DNA of 7,343 nt from Acidimicrobiia bacterium. GTDB lineage: Bacteria > Actinomycetota > Acidimicrobiia > Spongiisociales > ZC4RG35. Below the pieces are notes generated by a model. That model worked only from the letters and a program-made list of their open reading frames with translations, ran no database searches and was not told where the DNA came from. Both the position numbers and the translations under genes were made by a program. Shown here in pieces: positions 1 through 5,746 of this stretch (within the stretch, counting starts at the first letter, position 1; each line of letters begins with the position of its first letter). The stretch covers positions 1 through 7,343 of the forward strand of contig WHTL01000196.1 of the NCBI GenBank assembly GCA_009377735.1. Reading direction: 5' to 3'.

Positions 1-63
1 AGGATCCCGAACCAACTCGGCGTATATGACCTCTCGATCACCATTCGTCAACGACCATGCCAC
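1..63 (-). CDS. N-terminal fragment of an unrecognised protein, continues beyond the window start
   Basis: A minus-strand reading frame opens with GTG at 63-61 and stays open to the window edge. The 21 visible residues read MAWSLTNGDREVIYAELVRD plus P. The start is supported by a near-perfect Shine-Dalgarno sequence, GGAGGT at 75-70, six bases upstream. An in-frame TAA lies further upstream, with no other ATG, GTG or TTG between it and this GTG, so this is the only plausible start in the frame. I do not recognise the family: too little sequence is visible. The gene is divergent from the SDR gene at 196 and shares its upstream region. A competing possibility is that this stretch is the tail of a plus-strand gene ending near 105-109, but no start or family signature supports that. 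Confidence rests on the ribosome binding site and the open frame only. Confidence 0.5.
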   Translation of the reverse strand, partial: MAWSLTNGDREVIYAELVRDP

Positions 64-72
64 AATTACACC

Positions 73-134
73 TCCAGCGGTGAGTTCTTGTATGGACCCG
101 GCTAGTTAAGCCGGAACGTGCACTCACCGCTGGA
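73..134 (-). promoter_or_regulatory. Nested palindrome between divergent genes, overlapping a ribosome binding site
   Basis: A 13-bp perfect inverted repeat (73-85 with 122-134; arm CCAGCGGTGAGT plus an outer T-A pair) encloses a second, 6-bp hairpin (98-103 with 109-114, CCGGCT / AGCCGG). As minus-strand RNA this forms a long stem whose 3' arm ends in GGA, the first bases of the GGAGGT ribosome binding site of the gene starting at 63. Folding would partly hide that site. It could be a cis-regulatory leader, a DNA operator serving both divergent genes, or a terminator-like structure. I could not match it to a named riboswitch class. Confidence 0.5.
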
Positions 135-195
135 ACCTGCCAGAGCCCCCCAGAAACAATTGTCACACTTCGCGACCCTGTCTCGTCCTCCTTGT

Positions 196-990
196 ATGAA
201 CACTCACAACACATCCATATTAATAACGGGCGGTACGGGAAACCTGGGCGGTTTCTTGGTACCCCGCTTGGTGGGAGCCCACGGCCCCGTTCGGGTCGTG
301 AGCCGCAGCAAGCACGAGTCAACCGACAACGTTGAGTTCACAGTCGGTAATGTCTCCACTGGCCAGGGACTTGAAAACGCCCTGAACGGGATTGAGACAA
401 TCGTTCACCTCGCGGGCAGCAACAAGGGCGACGAGGCTAAGACTGCCAACCTGGTGCAGGCGGCACAACACACGGGTGCCAAGCATCTCGTGTACATCTC
501 GGTAGTCGGCGCCGACCGGATACCCGTAGAGAGTGCCATTGACCGCGCCATGTTCGGCTACGTCGCCGCCAAACGCGCCTCCGAGGAGATCATCGCTGAA
601 TCGGGAATCCCCTGGACCACCCTCCGGGCCACCCAGTTTCACGAGCTGATCTTCGCGATGGCTCAGGGTATGACGAAGATGCCGGTGGTCCCGGTGCCAT
701 CTCTCCTGGCTCAGCCCATCGGCGCCAGCGATGTGGCGGACCGGCTCATTGAGCTCGCAATAGGAGAGCCGTTGGGTCTGGTCCCCGAAATCGGTGGTCC
801 CAAGGTTTACGAGTTGCGCGACTTGATCGGTAGCTACATGAAGGCAGTGGGCAAGGAACGCCCCATGCTCTCCATTCGGTTGCCAGGCAAGGCGGCCGCC
901 GCCTACCGCGCCGGCGCCAACCTCACACCAGACAGGGCGGTTGGTGAGCAGACATGGGAAGAGTTCCTCAAGACGGTCACTCCACGGTGA
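196..990 (+). CDS. Atypical SDR / NmrA-like NAD(P)-binding oxidoreductase
   Basis: The 264-residue protein has a Rossmann fold of the extended/atypical SDR type. The N-terminal dinucleotide motif GGTGNLG (G12, G15, G18) follows the first beta strand, and an Arg-rich end to strand two (R36, R38) suggests NADP(H). A YVAAK segment (Y122, K126) matches the SDR YxxxK pair, and the following helix and GIPWTTLR strand are typical of NmrA-like/SDR_a5 proteins. Substrate is unknown; such proteins act as reductases, epimerases or redox sensors. I chose ATG 196 because it places the Rossmann motif at the usual distance. The frame also runs back to GTG 118, but those 26 extra residues look non-homologous and low in structure. 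No Shine-Dalgarno sequence precedes 196. The gene converges on glmS and overlaps its end by 14 bp. Confidence 0.88.
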   Translation: MNTHNTSILITGGTGNLGGFLVPRLVGAHGPVRVVSRSKHESTDNVEFTVGNVSTGQGLENALNGIETIVHLAGSNKGDEAKTANLVQAAQHTGAKHLVYISVVGADRIPVESAIDRAMFGYVAAKRASEEIIAESGIPWTTLRATQFHELIFAMAQGMTKMPVVPVPSLLAQPIGASDVADRLIELAIGEPLGLVPEIGGPKVYELRDLIGSYMKAVGKERPMLSIRLPGKAAAAYRAGANLTPDRAVGEQTWEEFLKTVTPR

Positions 991-998
991 CCGTCTTG
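969..998. terminator. Bidirectional hairpin containing both stop codons of the convergent SDR gene and glmS
   Basis: CAAGACGGTCAC (969-980) and GTGACCGTCTTG (987-998) form a perfect 12-bp inverted repeat with a 6-base loop (981-986). The glmS stop (TGA, complement of 977-979) is in one arm and the SDR stop (TGA 988-990) in the other, so both proteins end with the same encoded KTVT stretch. There is no T tract on either side, as is common for high-GC actinobacterial terminators. The terminator role is inferred. Confidence 0.65.
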
Positions 999-2800
999 GC
1001 GAGGTTGCGGGGCTTGTCGACGTCGAGTCCCTTGGCCGTTGCGACGTGATACGCAACCAGTTGTAGGGGCACCACTGCGGTAACGGTGCAAATGAGGTCG
1101 GGTCCTGCAGGAACAGAGATGACGTGGTCGGCGAAATCGCTCCCGTTGTCGCCTTCCTCCTGGAGGATCACTATCTCTCCACCCCTGGCTTCCATCTCCG
1201 CCATGTTGGAGAGGGTTTTGGTCTTGACATGGTCGTCGGTCGCCACTCCGATCACCACCACCCCTTCCTCGATGAGCGCAATGGGGCCGTGCTTCATCTC
1301 CCCGGCGGCGTAACCCTCGGCCCGGACGTAGGCGATCTCCTTCAGCTTGAGAGCACCCTCCATGGCGACAGGGAAGTCGCCTGATCGACCCAGGAAGAAG
1401 AAGTCCCTCACCTCGGTCCAACGCTCCGTCATCCGTTTTATCTCGTCGGATGTTGCCACTACCTTCGACACCGCCGTGGGAAGGTCGTTGAGCTGGCGGA
1501 TGTGGTATTCGATCGCTCCCGGATCCATTGAGGCCCGCACCTGGGCCAGATAGAGCCCTAGAAGCTGCATCGCAACCAGTTGGGTGGTAAAGGTCTTGGT
1601 TGCCGCCACCCCGATCTCAGGCCCGGCCCTGGTGTAGAGCACGGCGTCGGACTCCCGAGCCAAAGCGGAATCGACCACGTTGGTGACACCGATAAGGGTC
1701 GCTCCCTGTGCGGCGGCGTACCGCACCGCCGCCAAGGTGTCGAGCGTCTCCCCCGACTGGGAGATCCCGATCACGAGGGTGCGCGGGTCGACCACCGGGT
1801 CCCGATATCTGAATTCGGAGGCGATGTCGATCTCCACGGGGATACGCGTCCATCGCTCGATGGCGTACTTGGCCATCATGGCGGCGTGATAGGAGGTTCC
1901 GCAGGCGATGACAAACACCTTGTCGATGGCCCGCAACAGTCGGTCGTCGAGCTCCAACTCGTGGAGTTTCACCGCTCCCGAGTCATCGATCCGGCCTCGA
2001 AGGGTGTCGGCGATAGCCTCCGGTTGCTCGTGGATCTCCTTCAGCATGAACGACTCGAAACCACCCCTCTCAGCGGCGTCGAGATCCCATTCGATGGTGC
2101 GCTCGACCACCGGAACTTCGTTGCCCTCGATATCGGTGATGGTGGCGCCGTCGGCCGTGATCGATACCACGCGATCATCGTCGACCACGATCATGTCCCT
2201 GGTGTGCTCCAGGAATGCTGGGATGTCCGAAGCCACGAACATCTCACCGTCGCCCCTACCCACCACCAATGGGCTGCCACGACGACCCGCAACGATGGTG
2301 TCGGGATCCGAGCGACGTATGACGACCAGGGCGAGCGCCCCCTCGGCCATCTGCATCACCCTTCGCAGCGTCTCATCGAGGGGCGCATCACCCATGTCCT
2401 CGATGAGGTGGGCAACTACCTCCGTATCCGTCTCACTGGCGAAGGCGTGACCGCGCTTTTCCAGACCCTTCTTCAACTCCGCCCAGTTCTCGATGATCCC
2501 GTTGTGGACCACAACCACGTCACCGGTGCAGTCGAGATGGGGATGGGCATTCGATGTCGTGGGCGCCCCATGGGTGGCCCATCTGGTGTGACCGATCCCA
2601 ACGCTTCCACCGCTCTTCTGACCATCAAGTTGCTCGGTTAGCGCTTCGATGCGCCCCGCAGTTTTGGTGACCTTGAGGGAATCACCTTCGTGAATGGCGA
2701 GACCCGCCGAGTCATACCCCCGATACTCAAGTCGGCTCAACCCGGGGAGTAACACGTCCTCAACGGGACGCTTTCCAACATATCCAACAATTCCACACAC
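977..2800 (-). CDS. glmS: Glutamine--fructose-6-phosphate aminotransferase (isomerizing)
   Basis: This cytosolic enzyme converts fructose-6-phosphate and glutamine to glucosamine-6-phosphate, the entry step to UDP-GlcNAc for peptidoglycan. At 607 residues it has the full family length. The class II glutaminase domain starts MCGIVGYVG, giving the N-terminal nucleophile Cys2 after Met removal, with HTRWATHG (71-78) and HNGIIEN (99-105). Two SIS sugar-isomerase domains follow: CGTSYH (300-305) and SQSGET (347-352) in the first, then EGALKLKEIAY (481-491) and the catalytic His region EMKHGP (501-506). The C-terminal tail DVDKPRNLAKTVTVE carries the conserved lysine K602. The start is GTG (2800-2798) with AAAAGGAG at 2814-2807, six bases upstream. 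The leader carries a glmS ribozyme, so product feedback on the mRNA is expected. Its 3' end overlaps the convergent SDR gene. Confidence 0.98.
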   Translation of the reverse strand: MCGIVGYVGKRPVEDVLLPGLSRLEYRGYDSAGLAIHEGDSLKVTKTAGRIEALTEQLDGQKSGGSVGIGHTRWATHGAPTTSNAHPHLDCTGDVVVVHNGIIENWAELKKGLEKRGHAFASETDTEVVAHLIEDMGDAPLDETLRRVMQMAEGALALVVIRRSDPDTIVAGRRGSPLVVGRGDGEMFVASDIPAFLEHTRDMIVVDDDRVVSITADGATITDIEGNEVPVVERTIEWDLDAAERGGFESFMLKEIHEQPEAIADTLRGRIDDSGAVKLHELELDDRLLRAIDKVFVIACGTSYHAAMMAKYAIERWTRIPVEIDIASEFRYRDPVVDPRTLVIGISQSGETLDTLAAVRYAAAQGATLIGVTNVVDSALARESDAVLYTRAGPEIGVAATKTFTTQLVAMQLLGLYLAQVRASMDPGAIEYHIRQLNDLPTAVSKVVATSDEIKRMTERWTEVRDFFFLGRSGDFPVAMEGALKLKEIAYVRAEGYAAGEMKHGPIALIEEGVVVIGVATDDHVKTKTLSNMAEMEARGGEIVILQEEGDNGSDFADHVISVPAGPDLICTVTAVVPLQLVAYHVATAKGLDVDKPRNLAKTVTVE

Positions 2801-2879
2801 GATCGTCTCCTTTTCATACCGCGATCAGGTAGTTCATCAAGTAGTTCGGTGTTCGACCGCGGGATCCCCAGACGGGTCA

Positions 2880-2918
2880 GATCGAGCCTGTCGCTCATGC
2901 TGATCGAGCCTGTGGCTC
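2880..2918 (-). repeat. Two tandem 17-nt hairpin repeats in the glmS leader
   Basis: GATCGAGCCTGTCGCTC (2880-2896) and GATCGAGCCTGTGGCTC (2902-2918) differ at one base and are spaced 22 bp start to start. In the glmS mRNA each can form a small hairpin: GAGCC/GGCTC in the first transcribed copy, GAGC/GCTC in the second. They lie between the ribozyme 3' end and the glmS ribosome binding site. They could be protein or RNase binding sites, or leader structure; the function is not known. Confidence 0.6.
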
Positions 2919-2932
2919 TCGAAACCCGTTCT

Positions 2933-3092
2933 CCACTTCGTCCCCGTCTCTGTCCCGGAGATCGCTCTCCGGTTTTTACCGTGGGACGTTACGACCGTGG
3001 GGCCGGGAGGGCATCCGCCGAAATCTTCGATAACCCTCCGCCTCGTCACCTCTCACTCGTACTTTCATTTCTTTGGGGAGAGGTCTGGCGCT
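2933..3092 (-). ncRNA. glmS ribozyme (glucosamine-6-phosphate-activated self-cleaving riboswitch)
   Basis: This element in the glmS 5' leader cuts its own mRNA when bound to glucosamine-6-phosphate and so lowers glmS expression. On the minus strand the family core is visible in order. The cleavage site is A3092|G3091 followed by GCGCC (3091-3087). P1 is ACCUCUC (3084-3078) with GAGAGGU (3054-3048). The catalytic-G segment GACGAGG follows (3047-3041), and G3047 is at the position of the known catalytic guanine. P2 is GGAGGG (3039-3034) with CCCUCC (3011-3006), enclosing UAUCGA and UUCGGCGGAUGCC, which supply P2.1 (CGAA/UUCG) and P2.2 (CGCC with GGCG). P3 is CGGCC (3005-3001) with GGUCG (2996-2992), and its CCAC loop (3000-2997) can pair with GUGG (2936-2933) as P3.1. 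P4 is CGUCCC (2988-2983) with GGGACG (2944-2939). P4.1 is CCGGAGA-GCGA-UCUCCGG (2972-2955). The ribozyme ends 132 bases before the glmS start. Confidence 0.94.
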
Positions 3093-3296
3093 TGTCTTGT
3101 TCTTGGGATCTACGGCTTTCTGGTGGGGGTTCTCCCCCAACACCTCCTATTCATTTTGGGTGGCGGTCGGAGACTCGGACTCATCACATATCTCCGGCTC
3201 TGGCTGGTCACAAGCATAGCCGAGGTCGCATTCGATACGGTCGAAATATCGACCCGTGGCACGGCCGACCACGCGAGGCGAGATGGCGAGGCAGCC
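3093..3296 (-). other. Non-coding stretch upstream of the ribozyme; expected to hold the glmS promoter
   Basis: No convincing gene is present between the glmM terminator hairpin and the ribozyme cleavage site. This stretch must hold the glmS promoter if glmS is transcribed independently. A weak candidate is TTGTGA (3213-3208) and TATGTG (3190-3185) with a 17-base spacer; TATGCT at 3218-3213 is another possible -10. Neither is strong. A short G/C hairpin, TGGGGG-AGAA-CCCCCA (3139-3124), lies about 30 bases upstream of the cleavage site. Confidence 0.3.
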
Positions 3297-3328
3297 GTTG
3301 GGGGTCTGGGGCGCCGGAGACCCCCAAC
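3297..3328 (-). terminator. Hairpin terminator after glmM
   Basis: GTTGGGGGTCT (3297-3307) and AGACCCCCAAC (3318-3328) are a perfect 11-bp inverted repeat around a 10-base G/C loop. It starts 16 bases after the glmM stop codon. There is no U tract on either strand, which is usual for hairpin terminators in high-GC actinobacteria. It would separate the rplM-rpsI-glmM transcript from glmS. Confidence 0.7.
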
Positions 3329-3344
3329 TGCAACAGTCCGGATC

Positions 3345-4703
3345 TCAGCGCGCTAACTCTGATTCCACGACCAGACATAGCCGATCGGCGTGTCGCTGGG
3401 CGTCTTCGAGGACGGCCGACTCCACCATCACCCGGATGAGGGGCTCGGTTCCCGAAGGTCGGAGGAAAACCCTCCCCTCGTCACCTAGCTCGGCCTCGAT
3501 CGCCTTCACCTCGGACCAGACCGCACTGGCATCATCGAGCTTGATCCCCCGCGCCACACGCACATTCTGGAGGACCTGCGGGTACTGGCGGATGGTCGTG
3601 GCCCGCAGTTCCCGAAGTTCCGAACCGCTGCTCATCATCACATCGAGGAGACGGACGGCGGTGAGCAGGCCATCACCGGTGGCGGCATCGTCGCGGAACA
3701 GAATGTGGCCGGACTGCTCACCCCCGAGGACCGCATCGTGCTCATCCATTGCCTCGACCACATAACGGTCCCCCACCTTGGTGCGAACCAGTTCGATACC
3801 CACCTCGCCAAGTGAGCGCTCCAGACCGACATTCGACATGACGGTGGAAACTACGGTCCGGTTCCGGAGTCGTCCAACACCGTCGAGATGACGGGCAACA
3901 ATCGCCATGATGACGTCGCCGTCGACGATTTCACCGTCTTCATCGACTGCGATGAGACGGTCGGCATCGCCATCGAAGGCGAGCCCGATCCGCCCGCCCG
4001 CGGCAGCCGCGAGAGTCTCGGGGTTGGTGGCGCCGACGCCGTCGTTGATGTTGAGGCCGTCCGGCTTGTTTCCGATGGCGGCTACATCGGCCCCGAGGCG
4101 ACGGAACAGCTCCGGGCCAACGAAGGATGCAGCCCCGTTGGCAGCGTCGACCATGACAGACAGACCCTCGAAGCGATTCTCCGCAAGGCCTGTCAACCAG
4201 TCGAGGTATCGGGTGTTGGCATCCACTCCTGGGTGATCGGTACCAACGGCACCGCCCCGGGCCCTGGTGCCAACACCGAGACGGACCAATTGTTCCACTT
4301 CGTCCTCGGCGGCGTCTTTGAGCTTTCGACCGCCCGGACCGAGGAGCTTGATACCGTTGTCTGGAGCGGGGTTGTGAGATGCAGATACGACCACGCCCAT
4401 CCCAGCATCGAGGGCGCCGGTCAGGTAGGAGATGGCGCCGGAAGTAGCGATGCCGATATCAATGGTGTTGGCGCCCACGGAATGGAAGCCGGCTTGGATG
4501 GCCGCCGACAGCATCGGCCCGGAACGGCGGGTGTCCCTACCGATGACAACGTGTCCGGCCGAGAGAACAGAACCGGCCGCCCGACCTATGGCAAGGGCGA
4601 GTTCCGCAGTGAGCTCGGTCCCTGCTTCACCCCGGACGCCATCGGTGCCAAAGAGGCGATGACCATTCTCGAGAAGATGACGGAGATCCGTGGCAGATTC
4701 CAA
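3345..4703 (-). CDS. glmM: Phosphoglucosamine mutase
   Basis: This enzyme interconverts glucosamine-6-phosphate and glucosamine-1-phosphate, the step after GlmS on the way to UDP-GlcNAc. The 452-residue protein has all family marks: RLFGTDGVRG near the N-terminus (16-25), the phosphoserine loop SASHNP (107-112, active Ser109), the metal loop DGDADR (244-249), the sugar-binding GEQSGH (328-333) and the phosphate-binding RPSGTEP (415-421). I chose the TTG start at 4703-4701. It is the only usable in-frame start between the rpsI stop and FGTDGVRG, and AAAGGT (4714-4709) lies five bases upstream. This gives roughly ten extra N-terminal residues compared with most GlmM proteins. The frame extends further upstream to 4805, but that part overlaps rpsI and is not GlmM-like. 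The gene is 25 bp after rpsI, so probably the same operon. Confidence 0.96.
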   Translation of the reverse strand: MESATDLRHLLENGHRLFGTDGVRGEAGTELTAELALAIGRAAGSVLSAGHVVIGRDTRRSGPMLSAAIQAGFHSVGANTIDIGIATSGAISYLTGALDAGMGVVVSASHNPAPDNGIKLLGPGGRKLKDAAEDEVEQLVRLGVGTRARGGAVGTDHPGVDANTRYLDWLTGLAENRFEGLSVMVDAANGAASFVGPELFRRLGADVAAIGNKPDGLNINDGVGATNPETLAAAAGGRIGLAFDGDADRLIAVDEDGEIVDGDVIMAIVARHLDGVGRLRNRTVVSTVMSNVGLERSLGEVGIELVRTKVGDRYVVEAMDEHDAVLGGEQSGHILFRDDAATGDGLLTAVRLLDVMMSSGSELRELRATTIRQYPQVLQNVRVARGIKLDDASAVWSEVKAIEAELGDEGRVFLRPSGTEPLIRVMVESAVLEDAQRHADRLCLVVESELAR

Positions 4704-4728
4704 TGTGGACCTTTGAGGTCGGTGAGGA

Positions 4729-5121
4729 CTAGCGCTTGGTGTACTGGGGGGCCCTGCGTGCCTTGCGCAATCCGTACTTCTTCCGCTCCACCCTACGGGA
4801 GTCACGGGTGAGGAGACCCGCGGTTTTGAGGGTGGGCCGGAGCTCGGGGTCGATCTCGATCAGGGCTCGGGCGATACCAAGTCTGAGGGCATCCGCCTGT
4901 CCGGTGAGTCCTCCACCGGATAGGGAGGCGTCTACATCGAAACGACCCTGCATCTCGGCGGTGGTGAAGGGCTCCATCACGCGCAAACGATATGCCATGG
5001 TGGGGAAGTATTTCTCCAGGGCGCGTCCGTTAAGGGTCACCTTTCCCGTTCCGTCATGGAGACGAACCCGGGCGACAGACGACTTGCGGCGGCCGGTGGC
5101 CTGGACGAGGGGCTTCGGCAT
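4729..5121 (-). CDS. rpsI: 30S ribosomal protein S9 (uS9)
   Basis: S9 is a small-subunit head protein whose C-terminal tail reaches the P-site tRNA. The 130-residue protein has the N-terminal TGRRKSSVARVRL (9-21), the central GGGLTGQADALRLGIARAL (69-87), and the basic C-terminal tail RKKYGLRKARRAPQYTKR with its invariant final Lys-Arg. The ATG at 5121-5119 directly abuts the rplM stop codon (TAG then ATG, no gap). AAAGGTGG in the last rplM codons can serve as its ribosome binding site. This arrangement implies translational coupling with rplM, the standard partner of rpsI in bacteria. Confidence 0.98.
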   Translation of the reverse strand: MPKPLVQATGRRKSSVARVRLHDGTGKVTLNGRALEKYFPTMAYRLRVMEPFTTAEMQGRFDVDASLSGGGLTGQADALRLGIARALIEIDPELRPTLKTAGLLTRDSRRVERKKYGLRKARRAPQYTKR

Positions 5122-5580
5122 CTAGCTTTCCACCTTTCGGATATTGTGCTCCAGCACGCGAGGCTGCTGGGAGCCGTGGGGGTGTTCGGGACCGGCATAG
5201 ACCCGCAGCTTTTTGATCATCTGACGACCGAGGCGATTCTTGGGGAGCATCCCCCTCACCGCACGCTCCACGATGGCCTCGGGGCGACGGGCACGGAGCC
5301 TTTCGAAACTCTCGGCCTTGATACCCCCGGGGAAGCCGGAATGGCGGTAGTAGATTTTTTGCTGGCTCTTATCGGAGCTGACGCCTACCTTCTCGGCATT
5401 GATGACGATGACATGATCGCCGACATCTAAGTGAGGTGCGTACATGGGCTTGTGCTTGCCCCGAAGGACCTGGGCGATCTCGGAGGCGAGCCGGCCCAGG
5501 GGCACATTCTCGGCATCGACGATCCACCAGGCTCGTTCGATATCACCCGGTTTGGGCGAGTAGGTCTTGTTCATGGTCAT
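5122..5580 (-). CDS. rplM: 50S ribosomal protein L13 (uL13)
   Basis: L13 is an early-assembling large-subunit protein. With the ATG at 5580 it has 152 residues, slightly above the usual 140-150. Family signatures are WWIVDAENVPLGRLAS (18-33), GDHVIVINAEK (54-64), YYRHSGFPGG (77-86), RAVRGMLPKNRLGR (106-119) and a tail with LRVYAGPEHPH (125-135). Two ATGs are close, 5580-5578 and 5574-5572. I prefer the first because GAGG is about eleven bases upstream of it, but the second is nearly as good. The frame extends back to 5652 without family similarity. It leads the rplM-rpsI-glmM transcript and is divergent from the threonine ammonia-lyase gene. Confidence 0.97.
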   Translation of the reverse strand: MTMNKTYSPKPGDIERAWWIVDAENVPLGRLASEIAQVLRGKHKPMYAPHLDVGDHVIVINAEKVGVSSDKSQQKIYYRHSGFPGGIKAESFERLRARRPEAIVERAVRGMLPKNRLGRQMIKKLRVYAGPEHPHGSQQPRVLEHNIRKVES

Positions 5581-5644
5581 TGAAATCAGAATCCTCGGCA
5601 GTGGTCTACGGACGCGTGGTGTCGTCGGGACCGCAATGTGGGAA

Positions 5645-5660
5645 GTCGTCACAAAACGAC
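5645..5660 (-). other. Small hairpin in the rplM leader
   Basis: GTCGT (5645-5649) and ACGAC (5656-5660) form a 5-bp stem with a 6-base loop, close to the predicted rplM transcription start. The rplM-rpsI operon of several bacteria is controlled by L13 binding to its leader, but this short stem does not by itself show such a site. Confidence 0.25.
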
Positions 5661-5667
5661 CCGCTCT

Positions 5668-5697
5668 ATGTTACGCGACGGTGCCCGAAACCGCCAA
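5668..5697 (-). promoter_or_regulatory. Candidate promoter of rplM-rpsI-glmM
   Basis: On the minus strand, TTGGCG (5697-5692) and TAACAT (5673-5668) resemble -35 and -10 boxes with an 18-base spacer. Each matches the sigma-70-type consensus at four of six positions. Transcription would start near 5661, giving a leader of about 80 bases before rplM. Confidence 0.45.
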
Positions 5698-5734
5698 TTG
5701 CGACAGCCATCACCTCCACCAGGAGACGCCGCCT

Positions 5735-5740
5735 TAAGCT
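5735..5740 (+). promoter_or_regulatory. Candidate -10 box for a leaderless threonine ammonia-lyase mRNA
   Basis: TAAGCT fits the actinobacterial TANNNT -10 pattern and ends six bases before the GTG start at 5747. This spacing puts the transcription start at the start codon itself. No Shine-Dalgarno sequence lies at a useful distance: AGGAG at 5721-5725 is about 21 bases away. No clear -35 box is seen. Confidence 0.4.
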
Positions 5741-5746
5741 AGTCGT

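Noticed and set aside
1..105. Plus-strand frame ending in TAG at 105, a possible tail of an upstream gene.
   Set aside because: Nothing in the 34 codons is recognisable, and the opposite strand has a start codon with a strong ribosome binding site.
1580..2641. Long plus-strand open frame antisense to glmS (353 codons).
   Set aside because: It is a codon-bias shadow of the clear glmS gene, with no start signal or domain; the 307-codon frame at 3888-4811 opposite glmM is rejected for the same reason.
2955..2977. A perfect-looking plus-strand intrinsic terminator: 7-bp stem CCGGAGA/TCTCCGG with tetraloop, followed by five T.
   Set aside because: No plus-strand gene leads into it. On the minus strand the same bases are P4.1 of the glmS ribozyme with its A-rich joining segment, which explains them fully.
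2837..3049. Minus-strand 70-codon frame upstream of glmS as a possible leader peptide.
   Set aside because: It lies almost wholly inside the ribozyme core, has no ribosome binding site that I can see, and the conserved bases are explained by RNA structure.
3138..3148. AGGAGGTG on the minus strand followed at once by TTG, a possible small gene start before the ribozyme.
   Set aside because: The spacing between ribosome binding site and start codon is zero, the site is in a hairpin, and the frame runs through the ribozyme.
2801..3344. Search for tRNA, tmRNA, RNase P RNA or a CRISPR array in the large gap.
   Set aside because: No conserved marker of these RNAs and no regular spacer repeats were seen; the structured content is the glmS ribozyme.
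2849..3439. Plus-strand open frame of 196 codons across the glmM-glmS gap.
   Set aside because: It runs antisense over the ribozyme and into the 3' end of glmM, lacks family resemblance and has low-complexity Arg/Pro/Ser composition typical of a high-GC shadow frame.
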